Notes: generated by a model from the letters alone, not told the origin. Shown: positions 9,594 through 18,189, counted from the stretch's first letter. The stretch: DNA of 64,000 nt from Desulfomonilaceae bacterium (GCA_041662605.1 JBAZSD010000013.1:52554-116553), one strand, 5' to 3'. Program-made: numbers and translations.

Positions 9594-10412
9594 CTATCGG
9601 CGTCGTCTCTTATTGGCCATCGCTTTTCGGGGATAAACGATAATTCTTCTTAACGGTCCTTCCCCATAGCTCTTGGTATAGACTTCTCGATCCTCCGCAA
9701 GAATAAGGTGAATAATCCTGCGTTCGTTTGCAGGCATAGGATTGAGGGCTACCGGTTTGAGAGACTTCTTGGCCTTTTGACTCATCCTGAGAGCCATCTC
9801 GCGGAGATTTTCATATTTCCTTTGTCTATAGTCTTCGGTATCGACTATGACTTCGATCTTATCTTCAAGGGGGGCCTCTCTGTTTACCGCCTTGTTGATT
9901 ATATACTGAAGAGCGTCAAGAGTCTGGCCTCGTTTGCCGATGAGCAAACCACTCTTGTCTCCATCAATCTCCAGCTTTATAGAACCATTCGAAAAGGAAC
10001 CAGCGACCGTAGCTTCTACTGGAATCCGGACCAGAATGCCTTCAAGCAACTCTTTAGCCTGCGACGCAATTTTTAACTTCTCAGGATCCTGTTCATCAAC
10101 TAAAGAGGAATCACCCTGTTCCAGAGGAACGACCGGCGGTCGCCGCAAAGATGGTTTCGTCGATTCTGATTCAATTAAAGACACAGGCATCGTGTCCTTA
10201 GATTCGGAGGGTAATACTTCCATCACCTGTTTGACTACTTCTCGTTTACGCACTCTGACTCTTGCGTTCCGATGGCCTACCAACCCCAGAAAGCCCCTCG
10301 CGCTTTCTTCTACCACTTCTATTTCAAGAAGAGCTTCCTCAGCGTTCAACTCTTCGCATGCCTTTGCAATAGCGTCCTTGACAGTCTTCCCGGTAAATTC
10401 CATATAACTCAT
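9594..10412 (-). CDS. jag: RNA-binding protein Jag/KhpB (SpoIIIJ-associated)
   Basis: A 272-residue protein with the three expected parts. A Jag-N domain covers about residues 1-58 (YMEFTGKTVKDAIAKACEEL, then RGFLGLVG). A KH-II domain has GLLIGKRGQTLDALQYI. An R3H domain has NERRIIHLILAEDREVYTKS. A low-complexity linker (about 60-120) separates Jag-N from KH, longer than in Firmicutes. KhpB binds many RNAs and is linked to cell-envelope growth control. It is encoded just after yidC with a two-base gap, the canonical rpmH-rnpA-yidD-yidC-jag order. Confidence 0.94.
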   Translation of the reverse strand: MSYMEFTGKTVKDAIAKACEELNAEEALLEIEVVEESARGFLGLVGHRNARVRVRKREVVKQVMEVLPSESKDTMPVSLIESESTKPSLRRPPVVPLEQGDSSLVDEQDPEKLKIASQAKELLEGILVRIPVEATVAGSFSNGSIKLEIDGDKSGLLIGKRGQTLDALQYIINKAVNREAPLEDKIEVIVDTEDYRQRKYENLREMALRMSQKAKKSLKPVALNPMPANERRIIHLILAEDREVYTKSYGEGPLRRIIVYPRKAMANKRRRR

Positions 10413-10414
10413 AC

Positions 10415-12148
10415 TTAAATTCCTGTTCTAGCGGTTAGTCTATTTGTGAGCAATTGTTGTCCGATAGAAAGAATATTGCTGACCAACCAATAAAGGACCA
10501 AACCCGATGGAAAACTCAAAAACATATAAGTGAAAACCACCGGCATCAACAGCATCATTTTTTTCTGCATAGGATCCCCTGCCGACGGAGTCATCCACTG
10601 CTGTAGAACCATCGTCCCACCCATTAGAATAGGTGTGACATAGTAAGGATCCGGAGCCGACAGATCCTGGATGCACAGGTAGATGGAAGGAATGCACAGA
10701 AAAGCCGCGTGCCGTAGTTCAATAGCGTAAGAAAGGGCTTGATAAAGAGCTATAAAAACGGGAATCTGCAAAAACATCGGCCAACAACTGCCGAGAGGAT
10801 TCACCTTGTTGTCCCTGAACAACTCCATGGTGGCCTTATTGAGCGCAGACTTGTCGTCCTTATATTTCTCCTTTAGTTTCGCTATGTGAGGCTGCAAATC
10901 CTGCATTCTCTTCATAGACTTCATGCTTTTGTGAGTTAGAGGGATAAAAAGAATTTTTATCAGTAACGTCAAAATTATTATGTCAATGCCATAATTCCCC
11001 GTACCCGGAACCTTGAAACCCAAAACAGTGAAGCCTGAATTGCAAAATCTCAGGAATTTCATCAGGTACTCGGACATAACATTCAAGATTTGATAGTTGC
11101 TGTACACTAAGGCCCTACCAAGATTGGCGCCGGCCGTTTGAAGGGCGTCCGCCTCTTTTGGCCCCAGATAAAGGCCTACCTGCGTCTCAGTGGACTTTCC
11201 CCCCGATGGGATATTAATTGAGCCGCATCTAACTAGTATTTCTGCGACTCCTTCTTTGGTCGGTTTTAAAAATGTAACCTTGGCCGCAGGCTGCCGGGGA
11301 AAAGTCAAGGCCTTGAAAAAATAAACTTCTCCAAGACCGGCCCATTCCACATGCCCTGAAAGTTCTTCCTCGCCCTTGACGTCCTTGAAATAGTAGTCCT
11401 TGAGAGACCCATCAAGTAGAACTTCCACACTATTCCAACTGAATTGTTTCGAATCATCGGAGAAATATTTTCTCAATGGCAGAGTGACGAGATAATCTCT
11501 GTCTTCATTGGATTTGTTCTCCAGGACATAGGACAGATCAATTAAATAGTTGTCAGCATGGAATGTGAATTTTTTGGATAGGACGAGGCCACTTGATGAA
11601 ACCCCTCGGAAGACAACCGATTTTTCCGGGGACGCTTTGTCGAGTTCCACCGATAAGTCTTTCATGTCGGAGGTGTAAACTAGCTTGGCGTCCGAGAAAA
11701 CTTCGTTCGACCGGGTAAGTCTTATGGTTGGCTCAGATGTGTCCGGTCCCTCTGGTGGGAAAAGATTAACCAACTCTGGACTACCAAGATTGGCTGTGTA
11801 ATCCTTTAGCTTGAAAGAGATTATTTTGCCGCCAATATTGGTTAGGACGGCTTCATACTTCGGTGTCTCAATCTTTATGAGCGATTCTTTGGCTTGAACG
11901 CCAGGAACATTTTGATCCACCGACTCTGCGGTTGACGTCGAGGACAGTTCAGGAGCGGTTTTACCCTGTTCCTTTAAGACCTTTGGTTCCTCAGATGCCT
12001 TTTTAGCAGGGGTTTCCGTTTTTTTTGTAAGTTCAACTGTTGAAGGCGCGTTGACGGGAGTAGGTGGCGCAAAAGCATTAAAGAAATATTGAAAACCTAC
12101 GATTATCAACACCGACAAAACAATGGCCAGCAGTAAATTTCGATCCAT
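10415..12148 (-). CDS. yidC: Membrane protein insertase YidC
   Basis: A 577-residue insertase of the Gram-negative type. It has one N-terminal membrane segment (about residues 5-25), a low-complexity Pro/Lys/Ser stretch, a large periplasmic beta domain (about 90-340), then the conserved hydrophobic core with five segments. Core motifs include IIILTLLIKILFIPLTHKSM, KMQ-type MKSMKRMQDLQPHIAKLKEKY, and LGSCWPMFLQIPVFIALY. YidC inserts proteins alone or with SecYEG. The first methionine carries a typical short N-tail and is close to yidD. The large periplasmic domain confirms a diderm host. Confidence 0.97.
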   Translation of the reverse strand: MDRNLLLAIVLSVLIIVGFQYFFNAFAPPTPVNAPSTVELTKKTETPAKKASEEPKVLKEQGKTAPELSSTSTAESVDQNVPGVQAKESLIKIETPKYEAVLTNIGGKIISFKLKDYTANLGSPELVNLFPPEGPDTSEPTIRLTRSNEVFSDAKLVYTSDMKDLSVELDKASPEKSVVFRGVSSSGLVLSKKFTFHADNYLIDLSYVLENKSNEDRDYLVTLPLRKYFSDDSKQFSWNSVEVLLDGSLKDYYFKDVKGEEELSGHVEWAGLGEVYFFKALTFPRQPAAKVTFLKPTKEGVAEILVRCGSINIPSGGKSTETQVGLYLGPKEADALQTAGANLGRALVYSNYQILNVMSEYLMKFLRFCNSGFTVLGFKVPGTGNYGIDIIILTLLIKILFIPLTHKSMKSMKRMQDLQPHIAKLKEKYKDDKSALNKATMELFRDNKVNPLGSCWPMFLQIPVFIALYQALSYAIELRHAAFLCIPSIYLCIQDLSAPDPYYVTPILMGGTMVLQQWMTPSAGDPMQKKMMLLMPVVFTYMFLSFPSGLVLYWLVSNILSIGQQLLTNRLTARTGI

Positions 12149-12212
12149 TATTGGATATCCCGCCTTAAATGTTCCACGAACGGTACATAGTTACGCACTA
12201 TCGGTTGAGTCC

Positions 12213-12425
12213 TCAAGGAACCGGGTCAAAGCCTTTTGGTCCAAATGGCCGACACCGCAGAAACCTTCTTAAAGCCAAGTAGGTTCCTCTCAGCGGCCCA
12301 TGGGATTCGATGGCCTCCAAAGCATATTCGGAGCATGTGGGGATGAAACGACACGATGAAGGAAATATCGGGGATAAAAAAATTTGATAAGATCTTATGA
12401 GTGCAATCAAAAATTTTCGGGTCAC
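12213..12425 (-). CDS. yidD: Membrane protein insertion efficiency factor YidD
   Basis: A 70-residue protein containing the family signature IFPSSCRFIPTCSEYALEAI, then HGPLRGTYLALRRFLRCRPF and the C-terminal GFDPVP. YidD is a small amphipathic inner-membrane protein that assists YidC-mediated insertion. The conserved cysteines are present. The gene overlaps the end of rnpA by one base and precedes yidC by 64 bases. The ATG is the only sensible start. Confidence 0.95.
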   Translation of the reverse strand: MTRKFLIALIRSYQIFLSPIFPSSCRFIPTCSEYALEAIESHGPLRGTYLALRRFLRCRPFGPKGFDPVP

Positions 12426-12829
12426 TACAAAAAACCTTGCTCTACGGCTCTGTCAAGTTCTTCAAAGATCTTTCGCGTATCTAGATCGGATGACCCCTGA
12501 GCCGCAACTATAACCAAGTCCATACAACCAGACAGCTTGTGCCTGTTGTGCCTGAAATATTCCCTCAGTCTTCTTTTCACCCTGTTCCGAGCGCAAGAGT
12601 TTCCGACCTTCTTGCTCACAGAAATCCCCAATCTTGGAATACCGAGTGTATTTACGCGCCACCGGATAACAAAATGGGGCGTTCTAATCTTTCGCCCCTT
12701 CATCATAATTTCTCGGTAATCCTCAGATCGGCGTATTCGGTCTAATTTGGTGAGCTTAAGATCGCAAGAACTAGACGGTAAGCCTTTTGCGTCCTTTGGC
12801 TCGCCTCCTCTGGAGGACAATACGTCCAT
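12425..12829 (-). CDS. rnpA: Ribonuclease P protein component, N-terminally extended
   Basis: A 134-residue RnpA that binds RNase P RNA and helps process tRNA 5' ends. The conserved part runs from LDRIRRSEDYREIM through RLGISVSKKVGNSCARNRVKRRLREYFR, with the RNR signature intact. About 27 residues precede the normal start of the family. These are encoded in a different frame on top of the end of rpmH (59-base overlap). Between the rpmH stop and the conserved region there is no ATG, GTG or TTG in frame, and the next methionine (residue 42) would remove the conserved beginning. The extended ATG (or TTG at codon 4) is therefore the likely start. Overlapping rpmH/rnpA with an extended RnpA is known from Thermus. 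Confidence 0.92.
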   Translation of the reverse strand: MDVLSSRGGEPKDAKGLPSSSCDLKLTKLDRIRRSEDYREIMMKGRKIRTPHFVIRWRVNTLGIPRLGISVSKKVGNSCARNRVKRRLREYFRHNRHKLSGCMDLVIVAAQGSSDLDTRKIFEELDRAVEQGFL

Positions 12830-12905
12830 TCTTTGTGCTCATACGAACTCTGAAACCGTGAGTCCTTTTTCGAGACAGATTGCTAGGTTGAAATGTCCGT
12901 TTCAC
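12771..12905 (-). CDS. rpmH: 50S ribosomal protein L34 (GTG start, overlaps rnpA)
   Basis: A 44-residue protein read from a GTG at base 12905. It begins (M)KRTFQPSNLSRKRTHGF, continues RVRMSTKNGRIVLQRRR and ends AKGRKRLTV. This is an unmistakable L34: KRTxQPS at the start, the HGFRxRM core and the basic RRRxKGRxRL tail. L34 is part of the large ribosomal subunit. The gene is short and has a GTG start, so length-filtered gene finding can miss it. Its last 59 bases also encode the N-terminus of RnpA in another frame. The Arg-Arg codons AGG AGG near its 3' end create a Shine-Dalgarno-like string upstream of the rnpA core. Confidence 0.97.
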   Translation of the reverse strand: MKRTFQPSNLSRKRTHGFRVRMSTKNGRIVLQRRRAKGRKRLTV

Positions 12906-12945
12906 TGTTCAATCACCAACCTTCGATCATTTTTCTAAAAGGCTG

Positions 12946-12974
12946 ATTCAATCAGATGTTGAACACTAAGTCAA
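12946..12974 (-). promoter_or_regulatory. Candidate promoter for rpmH-rnpA-yidD-yidC-jag
   Basis: On the minus strand TTGACT (12969-12974) is followed after 17 bases by TTGAAT (12946-12951). Five of six bases match the sigma70 -35 consensus, while the -10 match is moderate. It lies about 40 bases upstream of the rpmH GTG, as expected for the promoter of the L34 operon. Seen by eye only. Confidence 0.4.
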
Positions 12975-13030
12975 GACCCTTTTCCCAACTGTGCGGGTAA
13001 CGCTCCAGTATAACCTGCGGTGGTGAAATT

Positions 13031-13079
13031 TCTCTCCGTACAGACAGCCAACTGTAAAAATATTTCCCAGTTGGAGAGA
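13031..13079 (-). repeat. Nested inverted repeat upstream of rpmH
   Basis: TCTCTCC (13031-13037) can pair with GGAGAGA (13073-13079), and inside it CCAACTG (13048-13054) can pair with CAGTTGG (13068-13074). The two right arms share two G residues, so the outer and inner stems compete for their ends. This could be a leader RNA structure or a protein-binding site. It lies upstream of the candidate rpmH promoter, so it would be transcribed only from a more distal start. Confidence 0.45.
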
Positions 13080-13160
13080 TCAACAAAATTCGAACATCTC
13101 CCAAACCTCTTTGCGCGGTCCCAACATTTGTTCAATACAATCGACTTATTAGAGTCGAAG

Positions 13161-13186
13161 CAAAAAAAAAGCCCTCGCGGAGGGCT
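13161..13186 (-). terminator. Intrinsic terminator on the minus strand, upstream of rpmH
   Basis: An 8-bp stem AAGCCCTC/GAGGGCTT with a three-base loop is followed on the minus strand by nine T residues (plus-strand A run 13161-13169). No T run follows it on the plus strand, so it works for minus-strand transcripts only. No minus-strand protein gene precedes it. It therefore ends a short RNA or acts as an attenuator. Confidence 0.8.
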
Positions 13187-13240
13187 TGAAAAGGTATGGT
13201 TTAGTTTCTTCTTTATGCCTGTATATCAAGCAATTATTGT
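13161..13240 (-). ncRNA. Possible short RNA ending at the terminator upstream of rpmH
   Basis: On the minus strand an extended -10 element, TGG TACAAT (the TACAAT at 13235-13240), would start transcription near 13228. The strong terminator would stop it near 13161, giving an RNA of about 65-70 bases. No -35 match is visible. There is no sizeable reading frame inside it. It does not resemble any RNA family I can recognise by eye. Confidence 0.25.
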
Positions 13241-13416
13241 ACCATGTCTCGACTAAATATATTTTTGTGGCCAATTCGGCCTTAACACAAAGTTAATAAA
13301 ATTAATCTACTAAAACAATATATTATGAATATAATATAATATAATTTATTAAATATCATTGCATTTATCTCTTTCTAGTGATAATTCCAGTCATTAATAT
13401 ACTAGAGGTGCTTAAT

Positions 13417-14217
13417 ATGGCGCTACAAATCATATTCTCGATACTACAGGTAGCTTGCATTGTAAGCTTGGTCGTGCTTTGGCGAATGTGGATCAAAAAG
13501 AAACTTGCTTCATCTTTTCTCATTGAAGATGAAGATAGACTGCTTTTCCCGTTTCGCTATCTTTCGTGGATCATCGGAGGCGTGGTTCTGGTCACCGCTC
13601 TGGCCCAAACCCACTTCCTCTGGGTGTCGATAAAGGAAACCAGGGACAACTCCAAGATTAAGGCTCTCTATACCAAGGTAGAGGAGCAGGGCCATTCGAT
13701 AGACGAAACAAAAAGAATAGTTGAAAAGCTGGGAAGAGATGTGGAGCTTAATTTCAAGGCTCTAAAGGTGTTTGGGAAAGACCAGTTGACTCAAATGAGA
13801 ACCAACAAACTCACCAGTGACCTCAGGTTGCGACATAATGAGCCCGTTCCGAAAGAATCGGCTCCGCAAAAAGCAAACACTATTAAATCCGCTTCGCTCC
13901 AAAACGCTTTTGCTCAGGAAGCCAAGGCTTCGTCCGCTTCCACGTCAGTCCCGGACTCCCAAAAGAATAATGACCACCCGACGGACTCATCTTCGATGAG
14001 ATTGACCCGCAAGGCCAAGGCTATCGCGGACAACCTCAGGGTTAGGAAACAGCCCAGCGAAGACGCTCAGATTGTTGATAAACTCATGTCAGGACAAGTT
14101 ATTAAGGTCACAGAGAAAAAAGTGGCAGGAGACAAAGTCTGGTTCAGGATCATCACGCCCTCCGGCAAAGCCGGTTGGGTTGATTACAGCTACGTAAAGC
14201 TGGAGGGCGCAGTTTAG
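13417..14217 (+). CDS. Membrane protein with C-terminal bacterial SH3 domain
   Basis: A 266-residue protein. Two N-terminal membrane segments (about residues 2-24 and 45-68, the second with WIIGGVVLVTALAQ) are followed by a helical, probably coiled-coil part (about 75-125), a Ser/Ala/Lys-rich linker, and an SH3b domain at the end (DNLRVRKQPSEDAQIVDKL ... GKAGWVDYSYVKLE). SH3b domains often bind peptidoglycan, but without a signal for which side the C-terminus faces this is inference. The frame is open from a GTG at 13378. The ATG at 13417 has AGAGGTG seven bases upstream and is preferred. Function unknown. Confidence 0.75.
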   Translation: MALQIIFSILQVACIVSLVVLWRMWIKKKLASSFLIEDEDRLLFPFRYLSWIIGGVVLVTALAQTHFLWVSIKETRDNSKIKALYTKVEEQGHSIDETKRIVEKLGRDVELNFKALKVFGKDQLTQMRTNKLTSDLRLRHNEPVPKESAPQKANTIKSASLQNAFAQEAKASSASTSVPDSQKNNDHPTDSSSMRLTRKAKAIADNLRVRKQPSEDAQIVDKLMSGQVIKVTEKKVAGDKVWFRIITPSGKAGWVDYSYVKLEGAV

Positions 14218-14239
14218 TCCTACAGTAGCAAAGGGTAAA

Positions 14240-16318
14240 TCAGTTTGTATCGGCAGTCGAACCTATAAATGAAAAATCGGCTATCTGGCTGAACAATCTT
14301 GAAATCTGACGCAACAGGGCCAGCCTGTTTCGTCTGATACCCGGGTCCTCAGCCATGACCAGGACAGAATCAAAAAAAGTGTCTATTGGGTCTTTGAGTC
14401 CTGTCATTGTCTCCAGCGCGGACCAGTAATCTCTTTTTTCAAAAGAACTTGCGCACTTTTCTTCCACCGAACACAGTTTCTCATAAAGACTTATTTCAGA
14501 TGGCGCTTCGAGGAGTTCAGGCATCAACGCTCCTGGTTCTTGGTCCTTCAAAATATTCACAACCCTTTTGACGCCTGTCAGAATGGAGTCAAAATCTCGC
14601 TTCTTCCTCCATTCGGCAAGGGCTTCCAGGCGCCGCCTGGCATCTACTATGTCCTGGAAATCGGCTCTGACCACCGCTTCAACAACATCGAGCCCAAAAT
14701 CTCCGGCGTGAAAATTTACGAATCTGGCTTTAAAGAAGTCCAGGATTTCCAATACGACATCCCCTCTAGGTCGGGTTCGCTTCGATTCCACAAGGCTGAC
14801 AGACTGATCAATCAACCATGGTAGATCCATCTTCCATTCATGACCTATCAGAATCTGAATTATCGAAAGAGCGTGTCTTCTCAACGCATAGGGATCCGCG
14901 GCCCCCGAAGGTATTAGTCCAACAGAAAAACATCCACAGATGGTGTCCATCCGGTCGGAAATTGACACAATCGCTCCCAGGACTCCTTCAGGTAAATCAT
15001 CACCGGAGCGCGTCGGCAAGTAATGCTCCCTAATGGCGGTAGCGACCTCATCAGATTCGCCATCGAGTCTCGCGTAATAGCTTCCGATGATTCCTTGAAG
15101 TTCAGGAAATTCATAAACAATTCCTGTCTCAAGATCGCATTTGCATAAGAGCGCTGTTCGTTCAACTTGCGATATTTTTTCCGGGGCCCATATCTGGGCC
15201 AACTTACGAGCCAGATAAGAGAATCTTTCCACTTTTTCGAACGCGGTCCCAAGTTTGGAGTGAAAGACCACTCCCTTTAGAGAGTCCAGGCGACCCAAAA
15301 GAGGCTGTTTTCTATCCTCCCTAAAATAAAACCTTGCGTCCTCCAATCTTGCTTTTAGAACCCGTTGATGACCTCTTCTAGAAACCTCCTCGTCTTTTAC
15401 CGGTGTATTATTGATAGCGATAAACCTGTTTCTGATTCGACCTTGCGCGTCCTGAAGACAGAAATATCGCTGGTGTTTTTTCATACAGGTAATCAGAATC
15501 GAGGCAGGCAGTTCCAGAAACTCTTCGGAAAAAGAACCTTCGATTGGATGAGGGCTCTCAACCAGGAAAGAAACCTCGTCCAGCAGAGCTTCATCCTCGA
15601 AAGGTCTCAAACCTTCATTTTGGGCCATCTGTTTTACTTTGTCTCTTATAATACCCAAGCGTTTTTCAAAATCTATCTCTATTCCCTGTTCGGCAAGGCG
15701 CTCTCGTAATTGATCGAAAGATGAGACAGAAAACGCTTGGGGGTGAACGAACCTATGGCCAAAACTTTGATTTCCGCTGGAGATATTTCCAAAAGTAAAC
15801 GGTGTTACCTTTCCATTGAGGATCGCTACAATCCAGTGAACCGGACGAACAAATCTTACTTCCAGATCCATCCAACGCATTGTCTTGGGAAAGTAAACCT
15901 TTTCAAAGAGTTCTGGAAGCGCCAGAGACAGAATCTCGCTCGTCGGTTTTCCCTGTTCGGTCTTCCTCACTCCCACAACCGACCCTTTGGGAGTTTGGAT
16001 TGTTATCAGGTCTTCTACCCCAATGCTCTGGCTCCGCGCAAAACCTTCAGCGGCCTTTGTAGGTTTACCCGAGTCATCATACGCTGAAGACAGCGGTGGA
16101 CCTGTTTTCTCGTAGATTCGCGAATCGGACGAGTCCGCCAGTTCTGAGATTCTTACGATAAGGCGACGGGGAGTGGCGAAGGTCTCAATCAGCCCATAGG
16201 TGATCTTGGAGTTCTCCAGAACACGTGACAATAAATCGGCCAGAGATTTGAGCGCCGGCTTTATGTATCCGGCCGGAATCTCTTCTATTCCTATTTCAAG
16301 TAAAAATTCGCCTTTCAT
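14240..16318 (-). CDS. glyS: Glycyl-tRNA synthetase beta subunit
   Basis: A 692-residue GlyS of the bacterial alpha2-beta2 enzyme. It starts EFLLEIGIEEIPAGYIKPAL, the invariant family beginning. It has the tRNA-recognition body with MRWMDLEVRFVRPVHWIVA and HPIEGSF, and a C-terminal DALR-like anticodon-binding region ending with VLVMAEDPGIRRNRLALL. Together with GlyQ it charges tRNA-Gly. It lies 26 bases after glyQ, in the same unit. Confidence 0.97.
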   Translation of the reverse strand: MKGEFLLEIGIEEIPAGYIKPALKSLADLLSRVLENSKITYGLIETFATPRRLIVRISELADSSDSRIYEKTGPPLSSAYDDSGKPTKAAEGFARSQSIGVEDLITIQTPKGSVVGVRKTEQGKPTSEILSLALPELFEKVYFPKTMRWMDLEVRFVRPVHWIVAILNGKVTPFTFGNISSGNQSFGHRFVHPQAFSVSSFDQLRERLAEQGIEIDFEKRLGIIRDKVKQMAQNEGLRPFEDEALLDEVSFLVESPHPIEGSFSEEFLELPASILITCMKKHQRYFCLQDAQGRIRNRFIAINNTPVKDEEVSRRGHQRVLKARLEDARFYFREDRKQPLLGRLDSLKGVVFHSKLGTAFEKVERFSYLARKLAQIWAPEKISQVERTALLCKCDLETGIVYEFPELQGIIGSYYARLDGESDEVATAIREHYLPTRSGDDLPEGVLGAIVSISDRMDTICGCFSVGLIPSGAADPYALRRHALSIIQILIGHEWKMDLPWLIDQSVSLVESKRTRPRGDVVLEILDFFKARFVNFHAGDFGLDVVEAVVRADFQDIVDARRRLEALAEWRKKRDFDSILTGVKRVVNILKDQEPGALMPELLEAPSEISLYEKLCSVEEKCASSFEKRDYWSALETMTGLKDPIDTFFDSVLVMAEDPGIRRNRLALLRQISRLFSQIADFSFIGSTADTN

Positions 16319-16344
16319 CTATCCGCCCTTCATCCCCTAAGAAA

Positions 16345-17232
16345 TTAATCGTTCACGTGCCTCAGTAATGGAAATCCCATGGATTCGCGTTGGGTCAAAA
16401 AAGCCTGGGCCGCTTTTTTCGCCAGATTTCGGACTCTATGAATGTAAGATGTTCTCTCCGCCACGCTGATTGCGCCTCGGGCGTCAAGTAGATTGAAAAC
16501 ATGGGAACATTTCAAACAGTAATCGTAACCAGGCAAAGCCAATGGTTCGTCACTGTCGAGCAAAGCCTCAGCTTCAGCTTCATACATTGAAAAGAGCTTG
16601 ATCAGCATGGCTGAGTCGGACCTCTCAAAGTTATAGAAAGATCCCTCCACTTCCGACCTGTGGTGAACATCCCCATAAGTGATTTTTTCGGTCCATTTAA
16701 GATCGTATACGCTTTCCGCTCCTTGCAGAAACATACATATTCGTTCAAGTCCGTAGGTCAGTTCTACGGAGACTGGCTTTAAGTCGAAACCTCCCGCCTG
16801 CTGGAAGTACGTAAATTGGGTTATTTCCATACCGTCAAGCCATATCTCCCAGCCCACGCCCCAGGCGCCGAGTGTAGGGGACTCCCAGTCGTCTTCTACA
16901 AATCTGATGTCGTGGCATAATGGATCAATTCCTATTGAAGCCAACGATTGTATGTAAAGATCCTGAACTTCAAGAGGGGAAGGCTTGAGAATAACCTGAT
17001 ACTGATAATAACTCTGGAGTCTATTTGGATTTTCTCCATATCTGCCGTCGGTAGGCCGCCTGGATGGTTCTACATAGGCCACATTCCAGGGCTCAGGTCC
17101 AAGAACTCTGAGGAAAGTCGCAGGGTTCATAGTACCTGCGCCCTTCTCTACATCGTAGGGTTGCTGTATGACACAACCGTGATCCGCCCAAAACCTTTCC
17201 AAAGCGAAAATTAATTCTTGAAACGTGAGCAT
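16345..17232 (-). CDS. glyQ: Glycyl-tRNA synthetase alpha subunit
   Basis: A 295-residue GlyQ, the catalytic class II core. Visible signatures are LTFQELIFALERFWADHGC, QPYDVEKGAGTMNPATFLR, YVEPSRRPTDGRYGENPNR and WEIWLDGMEITQFTYFQQ. It activates glycine with ATP. A ribosome site AGGAAGG precedes the ATG. The leader is only about 120 bases from the divergent TPR gene, too short for a T-box, and none is visible. Confidence 0.97.
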   Translation of the reverse strand: MLTFQELIFALERFWADHGCVIQQPYDVEKGAGTMNPATFLRVLGPEPWNVAYVEPSRRPTDGRYGENPNRLQSYYQYQVILKPSPLEVQDLYIQSLASIGIDPLCHDIRFVEDDWESPTLGAWGVGWEIWLDGMEITQFTYFQQAGGFDLKPVSVELTYGLERICMFLQGAESVYDLKWTEKITYGDVHHRSEVEGSFYNFERSDSAMLIKLFSMYEAEAEALLDSDEPLALPGYDYCLKCSHVFNLLDARGAISVAERTSYIHRVRNLAKKAAQAFLTQRESMGFPLLRHVND

Positions 17233-17421
17233 TGACGGAGCCTTCCTGAACTTGATTGATCCCCGACCCTCTTTGTATGAATAAATGCAGAATCGAGTTA
17301 TCTGTTCTTCGTAACATTAGAGCTTTTGACAAGTCAAGGTCCGCTCTGACATTTGATTAACGCGAAATATCCGGCTATAATCCGGCGACAAACACTTGGA
17401 GATCCCACAGGAAAATATTAT

Positions 17422-18165
17422 ATGCGAAGAGCAGGACTAAACGATTTGATTCTCTTTATATTCTCATTCTACGCGCTTGTCTTTCTTTGTGACCCTGCCA
17501 TGAGTCAAGTGGCCTCACCCGATTACTCGAATATTCATCTGATGCTGGAACAGGGGAAATTCCAGGATGCGCTGAATTTGGTGTCCCGATCGAGCGACGC
17601 TGCCTCGGATCCTGTCCTTACATATTACAAGGCGGTTGCCCTTGCCGGACTGGAAAAAAGGTCATCGGCAATAAAGGAATTGACCAAGGCCATATCGCTT
17701 GATCCTACCAAAAGTCAGTTCTACCTGAGAAGAGGTTCGATATTTTTGGAAAATGGCAGGCCTTCAGAAGCCATAGCGGATTTCACGGCCGCTCTGGAGT
17801 TAGCGCCCACGGCGCCTTCAGCTTTGGGCCGTCGGGCCCGCGCGTTCCTTGCGACTGGACAGACTTCAAAAGCCCTTGAGGACGCTAATAGCGCTATTCG
17901 CCTAGCGCCATCAAACGCTGAGTTATACAAATTGAGAGCGGACATATTGTCTACCGTGGGAGATTATGAAAACGCCCTGCAGGATTATAACAAAGCGATA
18001 GGGCTCGCGCCGAATTTTGTCACGGCCATAAACAACAGAGCCATCGCTCTTGCAAACCTTAACAGGCCAAAGCAGGCGCTCGAGGATCTTAACTCCTCGA
18101 TGGACCTATCCATTTCAAGACCTAGTCCTTCCAGTCCCTCTGTTTTTCAAGGGTCACAATGGTAA
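17422..18165 (+). CDS. Exported TPR-repeat protein
   Basis: A 247-residue protein with a signal peptide (about 1-30, LILFIFSFYALVFL) and five to six tetratricopeptide repeats. Examples are SAIKELTKAISLDPTKSQFY, EAIADFTAALELAPTAPSAL, KALEDANSAIRLAPSNAELY and NALQDYNKAIGLAPNFVTAI. TPRs mediate protein-protein contacts; no catalytic domain is present. The frame is open from a TTG at 17353, but the ATG at 17422 has AGGAAAAT upstream and places the signal peptide at the start. It ends in a Ser/Pro-rich tail. Partner unknown; it stands alone between glyQS and the Hdr-like unit. Confidence 0.82.
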   Translation: MRRAGLNDLILFIFSFYALVFLCDPAMSQVASPDYSNIHLMLEQGKFQDALNLVSRSSDAASDPVLTYYKAVALAGLEKRSSAIKELTKAISLDPTKSQFYLRRGSIFLENGRPSEAIADFTAALELAPTAPSALGRRARAFLATGQTSKALEDANSAIRLAPSNAELYKLRADILSTVGDYENALQDYNKAIGLAPNFVTAINNRAIALANLNRPKQALEDLNSSMDLSISRPSPSSPSVFQGSQW

Positions 18166-18189
18166 TAAATTTTCAGGTTTGATTTAGTA

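Larger units (their letters stand above)
12906..13416. other. Long non-coding region upstream of rpmH: structured leader, terminator, AT-rich tract
   Basis: These roughly 510 bases hold no convincing protein gene. From the rpmH side they contain a candidate promoter, a nested inverted repeat (13031-13079), a minus-strand intrinsic terminator (13161-13186) with a possible extended -10 element upstream of it, and a very AT-rich tract (about 13285-13370, with repeated TAATATAAT). In many bacteria this location, beside rpmH, is close to oriC. However, I found no DnaA box of the TTATNCACA type and no dnaA gene, so origin function is not supported. Confidence 0.6.

Noticed and set aside
12906..13416. 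Possible chromosomal replication origin beside rpmH
   Set aside because: The AT-rich tract and rpmH-rnpA neighbourhood fit, but no TTATNCACA-type DnaA boxes and no dnaA or dnaN gene are visible.
17233..17352. T-box leader before glyQ-glyS
   Set aside because: The divergent gap is only about 120 bases and holds no T-box sequence or terminator.
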